Positions 1 to 5,236 of a stretch of 5,621 bases of DNA are shown piece by piece. The translations under genes and the position numbers were made by a program. This stretch comes from Candidatus Shapirobacteria bacterium. GTDB lineage: Bacteria > Patescibacteriota > Microgenomatia > UBA12405. Each line of letters starts with the position of its first letter. Position 1 is the stretch's first letter. The stretch spans positions 1 through 5,621 of the forward strand of contig JAHFKH010000045.1 in assembly GCA_023245435.1 (NCBI GenBank), in the 5' to 3' direction. The notes under the pieces are model-generated. The model was not told the DNA's origin, did no database searches, and saw only the letters and a program-made list of their open reading frames with translations.

Positions 1-113
1 GCCAGTGCCAAATCACCTTTTTTCAAAACTCCCATAAGAACAGGTTGATTGTTAATCGCAAAAACTGTTTGCGGTATAAAAAAACCAGGAATAATAGGTG
101 TTTTAGAATCCAT
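1..113 (-). CDS. Partial unrecognised protein, N-terminal 37 residues only
   Basis: An ATG at 113-111 opens a frame with no stop down to the left edge, giving 37 residues that begin MDSKTPIIPGFFIPQTVFAI, followed by a short polar stretch and GVLKKGDLAL. The ATG overlaps the end of the five-helix membrane protein gene by 11 bases, the sort of junction expected in a translationally coupled operon, which is the main reason to accept so short a piece. It has no charged N-region followed by a long hydrophobic stretch, so neither a signal peptide nor an N-terminal anchor is visible. No Shine-Dalgarno-like sequence precedes the ATG. I do not recognise the family; the rest of the gene lies outside the window. 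Confidence 0.6.
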   Translation of the reverse strand, partial: MDSKTPIIPGFFIPQTVFAINNQPVLMGVLKKGDLAL

Positions 114-621
114 AAGACATCCGGTCAAAAAGACCATTAATAATTAATTTTAAAGCTTGTTGAAAAAAAGTCGGGCTAATTAAAAATACAGCCACCAACG
201 ACCCAAGGGCAATTACAATTGAAAGCCAACGAGTATAAGTTCCATAAGTCCGAAAAACCAAAACTGTAGCCAAAATAGCTGTTAACAAAGGTCCAAAAAC
301 TTTAACGTCTCCTAGTGGCAAAGTGTAACCAGCTACATACTTTTCTTCTTCACCAAAAAATTTTGCCAAATCATAATTGACCCCAAAAACTATTAAAATA
401 ATTTCCAAAACAACAATTATTAGTAATAATATTGAGCTAAATTTAGTTGAAGCTCCCGGTTCAGTCCGAATTACTTCATAAATTACTGTTGGTAATAAAA
501 ATATAAACATTAATAAAGGGCTTTTTGTTCCCATCGCCACAAAAGCACCAATTAGCGCCAAAATAGTAGTAATTGTGCAAATAACTGTCGGATTTAAACC
601 AGAGGTTGATTTATTTATCAT
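103..621 (-). CDS. Polytopic membrane protein, five predicted helices, unknown function
   Basis: This 172-residue protein is mostly hydrophobic. Five membrane segments can be read at about residues 12-30, 35-51, 61-82, 106-124 and 131-153. The loop at 52-60 (Arg52, Lys60) and the loop at 124-131 (two Arg) are positive, while the loop at 83-105 is acidic (Asp84, Glu91-93, Asp105). By the positive-inside rule this gives N-terminus in and C-terminus out. The start ATG shares ATGA with the TGA stop of the upstream 362-residue gene, a 4-base overlap typical of translational coupling, and the stop overlaps the next gene by 11 bases. No transporter or enzyme motif is visible and I cannot name the family. 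From its context it is the most likely integral-membrane core of the envelope operon; that is inference. Confidence 0.8.
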   Translation of the reverse strand: MINKSTSGLNPTVICTITTILALIGAFVAMGTKSPLLMFIFLLPTVIYEVIRTEPGASTKFSSILLLIIVVLEIILIVFGVNYDLAKFFGEEEKYVAGYTLPLGDVKVFGPLLTAILATVLVFRTYGTYTRWLSIVIALGSLVAVFLISPTFFQQALKLIINGLFDRMSYGF

Positions 622-1706
622 TTTATTATTGAATTAATAATTTTTTTTACAATCTCTTCTGCTTGCTCTTGATAAACATATCCTTCGGAAGCATATGTAC
701 TGGCGACCGGAAGAAGATGTTTAGTAGTGTAAGTTTGACCTTCAACTTTTTCCGTTTCAATGTAAGTTTTAGTTTTAGTTAAACTTTCGTGAAAAGTATT
801 GCCTTTGGGTAAATAATCTATTGCCGAAATTAATGTGCCAGAAATTACATACTCATCCATTTTAAAAGCCAAACAACCTTTAAATATTTTTGGTGGAGGA
901 GTTAGTTTGGGACGTTTAGGAAGCAAACCTTTTCCAGCCAACGGATCAAAACCACCACCTTGAAATTGATTGGGGTCTCTTGGTTTTATTTTTGGTTTAG
1001 GGGCCATAAAACGCAAATATTCCGGATTAGCCATTTCGCAATAAACAGCTGGATAACCGGCATATTTGTCCATAAAATATTTTATTTCAGGGCTACTGGA
1101 AGAAGTTGGTATTTTAATATTTTTGGTTTGTGAAGTTAGTAAATCCATATTTTTTCTTTGTTCCAAAGTTAAATGTTTTAAAACTTCAGGGTTTTGTAAA
1201 TTTTTGAACAAATTTCCATAATCAAGACCTGTAGTATGAATATCTATTTGATTTTGAAGTGCTTGTTTTGCCTGAATTTCATCAGGATAACGACAAATAG
1301 AAATGTAGTAAGTCGAATCGTATTTTTCATCTTGCATTTGATTAAATTTACCCCTAATTTCAGTTATTTTTTCTGGTGTGTAACCTTTCATCCAGCCGGT
1401 AGCGGCCATAGCCGTCATGGAATCGAAAAATTTGGTCATTGTTCCCCGAGGAGCAATACCATGGACAGAAACAGTTTCACCGTTGACTTGGGCCGTTGGA
1501 TTGCCGCTGATAAGTAAGGGATTGGCTTGATTTTCCGGATCAAGGTGACTAAGCTTTAGAGTAACCATGATTTCGTTTCCATCCCGAGAAACTTCATCCC
1601 AACCTTTTGGTAGCCAACCAGATGGAAGATTAAGATTAAATTTAGTAGCAGTTTTTAGATTCTTGGATACCATTGTCATCATAAGAAAAATCACAGGTTT
1701 TACCAT
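618..1706 (-). CDS. Unrecognised 362-residue protein without a membrane segment, proline-rich linker
   Basis: The frame encodes up to 362 residues. The N-terminus has only a short hydrophobic patch (residues 5-12), too short for a membrane helix, so the protein is probably cytoplasmic, unlike the other complete products of this operon. Two parts can be seen: an N-terminal region (about 20-230) and a C-terminal region (about 275-362), joined by a Pro/Lys/Gly-rich linker at 235-274 containing GGG and PPP. Cysteines are at 138, 223 and 278. The start is uncertain. ATG at 1706 is directly preceded by an in-frame TAA and overlaps the upstream gene by 65 bases; Met9, Met10 and Met12 (ATGs beginning at 1682, 1679 and 1673) would shorten the overlap to as little as 32 bases. 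None has a Shine-Dalgarno sequence. The end overlaps the next ATG as ATGA. I do not recognise the family. Confidence 0.8.
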   Translation of the reverse strand: MVKPVIFLMMTMVSKNLKTATKFNLNLPSGWLPKGWDEVSRDGNEIMVTLKLSHLDPENQANPLLISGNPTAQVNGETVSVHGIAPRGTMTKFFDSMTAMAATGWMKGYTPEKITEIRGKFNQMQDEKYDSTYYISICRYPDEIQAKQALQNQIDIHTTGLDYGNLFKNLQNPEVLKHLTLEQRKNMDLLTSQTKNIKIPTSSSSPEIKYFMDKYAGYPAVYCEMANPEYLRFMAPKPKIKPRDPNQFQGGGFDPLAGKGLLPKRPKLTPPPKIFKGCLAFKMDEYVISGTLISAIDYLPKGNTFHESLTKTKTYIETEKVEGQTYTTKHLLPVASTYASEGYVYQEQAEEIVKKIINSIIK

Positions 1707-2385
1707 TTATAAATAAAGAAGCCATATTCAATAGATAGCGGCCATTAATTTTTTTAAGACCAATAAAGCTTTCTTCCGGTTGATCTGGGCTAGAACAAAG
1801 TTTGGTCGCCTCAACACCATCACCATAATCGTTGGCACTCGCTTCCATACAACAAACATTATATTTAACTCCATCAACAGTGATTGTTTCCTTTCCCGTT
1901 ACTGCCATTTTTCCTTGTGCAGTTTGCCAAGCAGTACCTTTTTGACATTTATTAATGAATTCTTTATCTGAGTCGCCTTCGCCTGGAGTAACTATTTTAC
2001 CAGTGTTACCTCCGTCTTTTAATCCACTAAAATCTTTTTTTAGCTGTTCAAGTTGACTGTTACAAACACTTTGGCTGGGAGCATCACGACACACATTTTG
2101 GTCTTCAAAATTTAAAGCTACTATGGCAAAACATTGATTAATATAGTTTTTTTTACAAATACTAATTCCCTCTTCTTTGGTTTTGGCCGCTGAAGCAAGT
2201 GACATAATTTCAATCTGTTCTTTAGTTAGTTTATCGTCAATACTATCTCCACTTTGTCCTGGTACCCGATTTTTGACAAAAGAATAAACGAAAGAACCTA
2301 AAAAAACGACCATAAATAAAATAAACACAATACTAACAGCTTTTTTAATCGAAGGCGGGTTTGTTTTATTATTAGCCGTAGCCAT
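1642..2385 (-). CDS. Membrane-anchored cysteine-rich extracytoplasmic protein
   Basis: This 247-residue protein has a polar, Lys-containing N-terminus (residues 1-15), one hydrophobic helix at about 16-36, and a long polar remainder predicted outside the membrane. The exterior part holds ten cysteines, at 77, 85, 99, 108, 147, 178, 179, 197, 231 and 246; none lies in the anchor. An even number in a predicted exported domain suggests structural disulfides. The first four cluster in a probably helical segment (53-120), which is followed by a Gly/Asp-rich linker (121-142) and a second domain (143-247) containing a Cys-Cys pair. The start lies 13 bases after the stop of the upstream gene, with an A-rich leader and no Shine-Dalgarno motif. 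Its 3' end runs 65 bases into the next gene. Family not recognised; no lipobox is present. Confidence 0.8.
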   Translation of the reverse strand: MATANNKTNPPSIKKAVSIVFILFMVVFLGSFVYSFVKNRVPGQSGDSIDDKLTKEQIEIMSLASAAKTKEEGISICKKNYINQCFAIVALNFEDQNVCRDAPSQSVCNSQLEQLKKDFSGLKDGGNTGKIVTPGEGDSDKEFINKCQKGTAWQTAQGKMAVTGKETITVDGVKYNVCCMEASANDYGDGVEATKLCSSPDQPEESFIGLKKINGRYLLNMASLFINGKTCDFSYDDNGIQESKNCY

Positions 2386-2398
2386 ATATTTTTATTAA

Positions 2399-3220
2399 TT
2401 AATAATTTTTTCTTTTTAAATAACCATTGGCTTCCACTTTGACATTACCTTTGTGTTGAGTCGCAGCTTCCAGTGATTTTTGAAGATATTCTTTTTGTTG
2501 TAAATCCCAAATCGGTTCTTTTAAAATAATTTCGCTATTTTGTCCAAATTCATATGTCATACCGCGAAGCCACAAATCTTGGGCTTTTAATTCCCAATTT
2601 TTGGTAATTGAAGGAAGACATCCAATTGGGTCTGGTAGACAAGTATGTTCTGTGCCCTTTACCATTGGTTTGTTGGTAAAAGCTTCATTAAACATTAATT
2701 GTTTATTTATTGGATCAATATAACCAACAAAAGAAATTGGAATTGGATTATTTTCAATATTTAACTTGGTTGCCGTACTTACAAAAGTTTTCCAAGGGTT
2801 TTGATAAATAATTGTACCTTTGCCAATAATGCTAATAGCCCCACCATTGGTATTAGTATTGGAAATACGAAGAGATTTTGCTTTATTATTCCAATCAAGA
2901 TTATCAAAATCAATTGACAGCTCATCAATTTTGATAGTGCTATTCATGGAAATTACTATTGGACTTAAATAAGTAGGTATGCTTCCATTCACTTTCTCAA
3001 AAATTTCTCCACCCCACTTAGTGTTCTTGAATTGATTTATATTATATTTTTTTAAAACTACATCAAACGATTCCTTAATCAAAGTGGTTGATGGAGTTGG
3101 AGTGGGGCTATTACCAACTACAAGAAAAGATTTAATTTTCTTTGGAGAGTAACCAAAATTGTTCAAAGTTACTACAGTTGCGACAATAATAAAAACAGTA
3201 ACCAAAAATACTTTTATCAT
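2399..3220 (-). CDS. Membrane-anchored beta-rich extracytoplasmic protein, unknown function
   Basis: This 273-residue protein begins with a short N-terminal helix (about residues 4-20) that can act as a signal anchor; no lipobox cysteine follows. A linker containing PTPTPSTT (39-46) leads to a domain of alternating hydrophobic and polar residues rich in Ile, Asn, Thr and Gly (about 65-235), which suggests mainly beta structure. The only two cysteines, Cys194 and Cys201, bracket the segment CLPDPIGC and could form a disulfide-closed loop. The last 40 residues are charged and probably helical. It lies between the Excalibur protein gene (46 bases upstream) and the cysteine-rich protein gene (13 bases downstream), consistent with an operon. 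I see no known catalytic motif and cannot name the family. Confidence 0.8.
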   Translation of the reverse strand: MIKVFLVTVFIIVATVVTLNNFGYSPKKIKSFLVVGNSPTPTPSTTLIKESFDVVLKKYNINQFKNTKWGGEIFEKVNGSIPTYLSPIVISMNSTIKIDELSIDFDNLDWNNKAKSLRISNTNTNGGAISIIGKGTIIYQNPWKTFVSTATKLNIENNPIPISFVGYIDPINKQLMFNEAFTNKPMVKGTEHTCLPDPIGCLPSITKNWELKAQDLWLRGMTYEFGQNSEIILKEPIWDLQQKEYLQKSLEAATQHKGNVKVEANGYLKRKNY

Positions 3221-3266
3221 GACTCTAACTTAAGAATATTCCAACTTTAACAAAATAACAAGACAA

Positions 3267-3671
3267 TTATTTTTTAGTTTTTGGTAACTCCTGACAAGCA
3301 ACACCATCTTTGTTGCCATCAAGTCGATTGGTATCATATTTGACGCCACCTAATTTGGTAAAAAATGCTTGCGCTTCGGGCTGGGTATCAAAGTCACTAC
3401 AATTATATTCGTCAGCTGTTTTACCCTTAGTCGAATCTGTCACCACATTTCCCAACTTGTCAAAAAGTAAATTGCCACTACTATCAGTGGCAATTTTAGA
3501 ATCTTTGACCGATGAACCCGACAAAATACTATTTAAATTCCAATCATTACCTGTAGCCGTTAACCCAAATGCTCCCAAAAGTAGAGCAATCACCACACCC
3601 AAAATTGGTTTAAGTGTTTTTTTGGTACCCTCACTGACATCAGCTAATGGTTTAAATTTTGGTATAGCCAT
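3267..3671 (-). CDS. Membrane-anchored Excalibur-domain protein
   Basis: This 134-residue protein has a cytoplasmic N-terminus with several lysines (1-21), a membrane helix at about 22-40, a Ser/Asp/Gly-rich spacer (41-85) and a C-terminal Excalibur domain (about 88-130). The domain begins YNCSDFDTQPEAQAFF, with Cys91, and ends DTNRLDGNKDGVACQ, with Asp113, Asp118, Asn120, Asp122, Gly123 and Cys126. Excalibur domains are extracellular, carry a DxDxDGxxCE signature that resembles an EF-hand calcium loop, and hold two cysteines thought to pair. They often sit at the C-terminus of exported nucleases or other surface proteins; here no nuclease domain is attached. The signature reads DxNxDGxxCQ, so two acidic positions are amides. 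The start is 8 bases after the stop of the 30-residue peptide gene, with an A-rich leader and no Shine-Dalgarno motif. Confidence 0.9.
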   Translation of the reverse strand: MAIPKFKPLADVSEGTKKTLKPILGVVIALLLGAFGLTATGNDWNLNSILSGSSVKDSKIATDSSGNLLFDKLGNVVTDSTKGKTADEYNCSDFDTQPEAQAFFTKLGGVKYDTNRLDGNKDGVACQELPKTKK

Positions 3672-3679
3672 AGTTTTTA

Positions 3680-3772
3680 TTAGGTTAATGAATAAAACAT
3701 ATAAGCGACAACTAAAATTAAAATACCAATAATGACCAAGCGAAATATTTTATTGCCTCGTAAGTTTTTCAT
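3680..3772 (-). CDS. Small single-helix membrane peptide, 30 residues
   Basis: An ATG at 3772-3770 opens a 30-codon frame ending in TAA at 3682-3680, 8 bases before the Excalibur gene start. The peptide begins MKNLRGNKIFRL with four basic residues (Lys2, Arg5, Lys8, Arg11), followed by a helix of Ile, Leu, Val and Gly (about 12-28) and only two further residues. Charge and hydrophobicity predict one membrane pass with the N-terminus inside. Random AT-rich DNA can encode hydrophobic peptides, but three things favour a real gene: the basic-then-hydrophobic design, the tight operon spacing, and a promoter-like element placed exactly for its start. It is the first gene of the operon. It could be a small subunit or stabiliser of the membrane complex, or a leader peptide affecting downstream translation; the sequence does not decide between these. 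Confidence 0.6.
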   Translation of the reverse strand: MKNLRGNKIFRLVIIGILILVVAYMFYSLT

Positions 3773-3778
3773 AATTTT

Positions 3779-3806
3779 ATTATGAACTTTTATATTTTTT
3801 TTGCAA
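3779..3806 (-). promoter_or_regulatory. Candidate promoter of the envelope operon
   Basis: On the minus strand there is a -35-like TTGCAA (3806-3801), a 16-base A-rich spacer and a -10-like CATAAT (3784-3779, five of six matches to TATAAT). Only AAAATT separates the -10 box from the ATG at 3772, so transcription from this element would begin at or within a base or two of the start codon and give an essentially leaderless mRNA. It is placed to serve the run of genes from the 30-residue peptide to the left edge. In AT-rich DNA such matches arise by chance, so the call depends on the same arrangement recurring upstream of two other genes. Confidence 0.45.
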
Positions 3807-3858
3807 GTTTAGTACTACTTAATATATTTTTCCATGTCAAATCAAAACCGTTCTATTT

Positions 3859-3904
3859 TGCTCGCTTCGTGCCTGCCCGCCTTTGGAGGGGAACGATTTT
3901 CGTA
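3859..3904. repeat. Interspersed GC-rich repeat, copy 1 (46 bases)
   Basis: On the plus strand this unit has three parts: a left arm TGCTCGCTTCGTG, a core CCTGCCCGCCTTTGGAGGG and a right arm GAACGATTTTCGTA. It is identical base for base to the copy at 4325-4370. The core can fold as CCCGCC-TTT-GGAGGG with one G-A mismatch, and the right arm holds ACGA-TTT-TCGT. About 59% of its bases are G or C, in clearly AT-rich surroundings. The next 20 or so bases (to about 3920, CCGAATGT) also resemble the flank of the shortened copy at 5174-5200, so the ancestral unit may be longer. It starts 32 bases beyond the stop of the 112-residue gene, inside a 164-base gap that otherwise holds only the operon promoter. 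Confidence 0.9.
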
Positions 3905-3936
3905 CTATTTGACCGAATGTTCAATATATATGAAAA

Positions 3937-4275
3937 TTATTTCCTACCACTAGTTACTCTGTCCACCGAATATTGATCTGTTAAATTTGTTCCTCTTATT
4001 CTAAAATCTAGTTTTTCAGCCGCATTAAGTCTTTCCCATTCAGTTTCATCTTTCATAGTACTGATTATTATTTTCAATTCTTCTTTTTGGCCTTCATGCA
4101 ATTTTTTAAGTAATCTACCTTGACCTAACACAAAAAAAACAGGGCGTGCAACAATACCAAAGCAACAAGCAGTTGCACGATAATTCCATGGCAATTCCTG
4201 ATCTATGGCACCAATAGGAAATTGCTTCAATTCATCAACAGATTTAATATATAAAGGTATTTGGTCTTTTGACAT
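3937..4275 (-). CDS. Small soluble protein of unknown function
   Basis: This 112-residue protein has no signal peptide and no convincing membrane helix; the stretch 38-50 (CFGIVARPVFFVL) is hydrophobic but short and broken by Arg and Pro. It has a polar N-terminus, a Cys37-Cys38 pair, and a charged, probably helical C-terminal half rich in Lys, Glu and Arg (about 53-98). This contrasts with the anchored proteins around it and suggests a cytoplasmic role. The gene stands alone, with 164-base gaps on both sides, each holding an identical 46-base repeat in the same orientation. A promoter-like element (TTGAAT, 17 bases, TATGAT) ends 5 bases before the ATG. The opposite strand also has short open frames, but the compositional and promoter evidence favours the minus strand. 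Family not recognised. Confidence 0.7.
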   Translation of the reverse strand: MSKDQIPLYIKSVDELKQFPIGAIDQELPWNYRATACCFGIVARPVFFVLGQGRLLKKLHEGQKEELKIIISTMKDETEWERLNAAEKLDFRIRGTNLTDQYSVDRVTSGRK

Positions 4276-4280
4276 AGCGT

Positions 4281-4309
4281 ATCATACCACCAAATTATAT
4301 TGTATTCAA
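4281..4309 (-). promoter_or_regulatory. Candidate promoter of the 112-residue gene
   Basis: On the minus strand, TTGAAT (4309-4304) is followed after exactly 17 bases by TATGAT (4286-4281), which differs from TATAAT at one position. Only ACGCT then separates the -10 box from the ATG at 4275. Initiation 6-7 bases after the -10 box would fall on the start codon, giving a leaderless message. A second TATAAT inside the spacer lacks a recognisable -35 partner. This is the best-matching of the three promoter candidates. Confidence 0.5.
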
Positions 4310-4324
4310 CATTATAAGACTCAT

Positions 4325-4370
4325 TGCTCGCTTCGTGCCTGCCCGCCTTTGGAGGGGAACGATTTTCGTA
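4325..4370. repeat. Interspersed GC-rich repeat, copy 2 (46 bases)
   Basis: This copy is identical across 46 bases to the one at 3859-3904 and has the same orientation. Identity stops at the left edge beyond the shared TG and at the right edge after CGTA, where this copy continues into A/T-rich sequence instead of the CCGAA-containing flank of the other copies. It lies in the 164-base gap between the 112-residue gene and the DUF4352-like gene, 69 bases beyond the stop of the latter. The direction of both adjoining genes is the same as at copy 1. Perfect identity between non-coding copies suggests recent duplication or ongoing homogenisation. Confidence 0.9.
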
Positions 4371-4439
4371 TATTTTTAAGAAAATAATTATTCAGTAACT
4401 TATCAAATTTTTGGCCAAAGCAGTAGGTTAGTTAAATCG

Positions 4440-5117
4440 CTATTGCTGAGTTGGATAACTATCAAGAAAACCTTGTTTTAAAAGAAAAACACCATTTAAT
4501 GATTTGGCTTGGTTACTGTCAAAATTTAGCATTATAGTTTTAGGCTGTTTTAATAATCCAACTATTAGAGTTGGTTTGATCCATTTATTACTGACTGGAA
4601 ACACAACAAATACTGAAGCATTTTCTTGAGGACTCATATAAAGATTATTTTCAATGGGGCTTAAGTCTTGTTTAAGATTCCTAATTCTAAGATAATTTAC
4701 TAGAGGAACAATTCTCCTGTCTCCGGCAGTTCTTCTGTCACGAATATTCAGATGGGCAACGATCCAGGTAATGTTATTGAAATTGTTTCTGTAATCACCC
4801 ACATCAGCAATTTCTGGTGTCAAGTATATTTTATCTAAACTATAGTAAATGTTGTTATCCTGCCACTGAGCAGTCACTGCCAATTCTTTAACCAATACTG
4901 GATTTGGGTTAACACCTGATTCTTTCTGCACTACAGTAGGACTGACTAATGTTGTTTTTTGCAATGATTCATTATTTACAGTATCTTTTGTATCGTTTAA
5001 AGCTGCCTGATATTTTGTGCCCAAATAAAAGCCAATAAATGGAAAACTTACAAATAAAACTATTGCCAATATTTTTGAAAAGGTTGTTACGGTAGTAAAT
5101 GATTTTGGTAATTGCAT
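4440..5117 (-). CDS. Membrane-anchored protein with an Ig-like, DUF4352-like domain
   Basis: With the start chosen here the protein has 225 residues: a short polar N-terminus, a hydrophobic helix at about 15-34, a Thr/Asn/Val/Pro-rich linker (about 40-78) and a beta-rich domain from about 79 to 200. The order of strands resembles DUF4352, an immunoglobulin-like fold of exported proteins: an opening YYSLDKIYL strand, the central NNITWIVAHLNIRD, then LRIRN, and a late SVFVVFPV strand. This match is by eye, so moderate. There are no cysteines. An ATG at 5135 would add six residues, but it lies between the -35 and -10 boxes of the candidate promoter, so the ATG at 5117 is preferred. The gene ends in TAG 69 bases before repeat copy 2 and appears to be its own transcription unit. 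Ligand and role are unknown. Confidence 0.8.
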   Translation of the reverse strand: MQLPKSFTTVTTFSKILAIVLFVSFPFIGFYLGTKYQAALNDTKDTVNNESLQKTTLVSPTVVQKESGVNPNPVLVKELAVTAQWQDNNIYYSLDKIYLTPEIADVGDYRNNFNNITWIVAHLNIRDRRTAGDRRIVPLVNYLRIRNLKQDLSPIENNLYMSPQENASVFVVFPVSNKWIKPTLIVGLLKQPKTIMLNFDSNQAKSLNGVFLLKQGFLDSYPTQQ

Positions 5118-5123
5118 AGTTAA

Positions 5124-5152
5124 ATAATCCCACATGCAAGGTTACTTTGCAA
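5124..5152 (-). promoter_or_regulatory. Candidate promoter of the DUF4352-like gene
   Basis: The minus strand shows TTGCAA (5152-5147), a 17-base spacer and GATTAT (5129-5124), with TGG directly before the -10 box as in extended -10 promoters. Six bases (TTAACT) separate it from the ATG at 5117. The -35 hexamer is the same as that of the envelope operon promoter and the spacing to the ATG is equal. If used, it would exclude the upstream ATG at 5135 as the start. The -10 match is only four of six, so this is weaker than the other two. Confidence 0.4.
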
Positions 5153-5173
5153 ATAATCAAGAATTGTCTACAA

Positions 5174-5200
5174 TGCTCGCTTTGTGGAACGATTTTCGTA
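5174..5200. repeat. Interspersed repeat, copy 3, lacking its 19-base core
   Basis: The left arm TGCTCGCTTTGTG joins directly to the right arm GAACGATTTTCGTA; compared with the two full copies there is one C-to-T change and the 19-base GC-rich core is absent. The right flank to about 5214 (TTTGCCGAACGT) resembles the flank of copy 1, which indicates common ancestry beyond the arms. It lies between the right-edge gene (36 bases from its stop) and the promoter of the DUF4352-like gene, in the same orientation relative to the genes as the other copies. Confidence 0.8.
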
Positions 5201-5236
5201 CAAATTTGCCGAACGTAAGGTATGTTTAAAAAAAGA

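Noticed and set aside
1236..1971. Two plus-strand frames (1236-1517 and 1780-1971)
   Set aside because: Both are antisense to well-supported minus-strand genes, and neither has a recognisable domain.
3233..3261. Possible internal promoter (TTGTTA, 17 bases, TATTCT) before the beta-rich protein gene
   Set aside because: Both hexamers match poorly and the sequence is AT-rich; the distance to the ATG also differs from the other three candidates.
3310..3732. Plus-strand 140-codon frame
   Set aside because: It is antisense to the Excalibur gene and the 30-residue peptide gene; the minus-strand domain match is clear, so this is a shadow frame.
3835..3840. Perfect -35 hexamer TTGACA on the minus strand
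   Set aside because: No acceptable -10 box lies 15-19 bases downstream, so the nearer TTGCAA/CATAAT pair was preferred.
3782..3976. Plus-strand 64-codon frame with a hydrophobic N-terminus
   Set aside because: It runs through repeat copy 1 and into the 3' end of the 112-residue minus-strand gene, has no Shine-Dalgarno or promoter of its own, and its hydrophobicity follows from T-rich DNA.
3859..4370. Repeats as a CRISPR array
   Set aside because: Only two full copies and one shortened copy exist, separated by whole genes rather than uniform short spacers.
4205..4387. Plus-strand 60-codon frame
   Set aside because: It covers the start and promoter of the 112-residue gene and repeat copy 2; nothing supports coding.
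4410..4419. Palindrome TTTGGCCAAA as terminator of the DUF4352-like gene
   Set aside because: The ten-base palindrome leaves no loop and only a short T-run follows; a stable stem-loop terminator is not supported.
4972..5160. Minus-strand 62-codon frame overlapping the DUF4352-like gene
   Set aside because: It overlaps the anchored protein's N-terminal coding region in another frame, and its start lies upstream of the candidate promoter.
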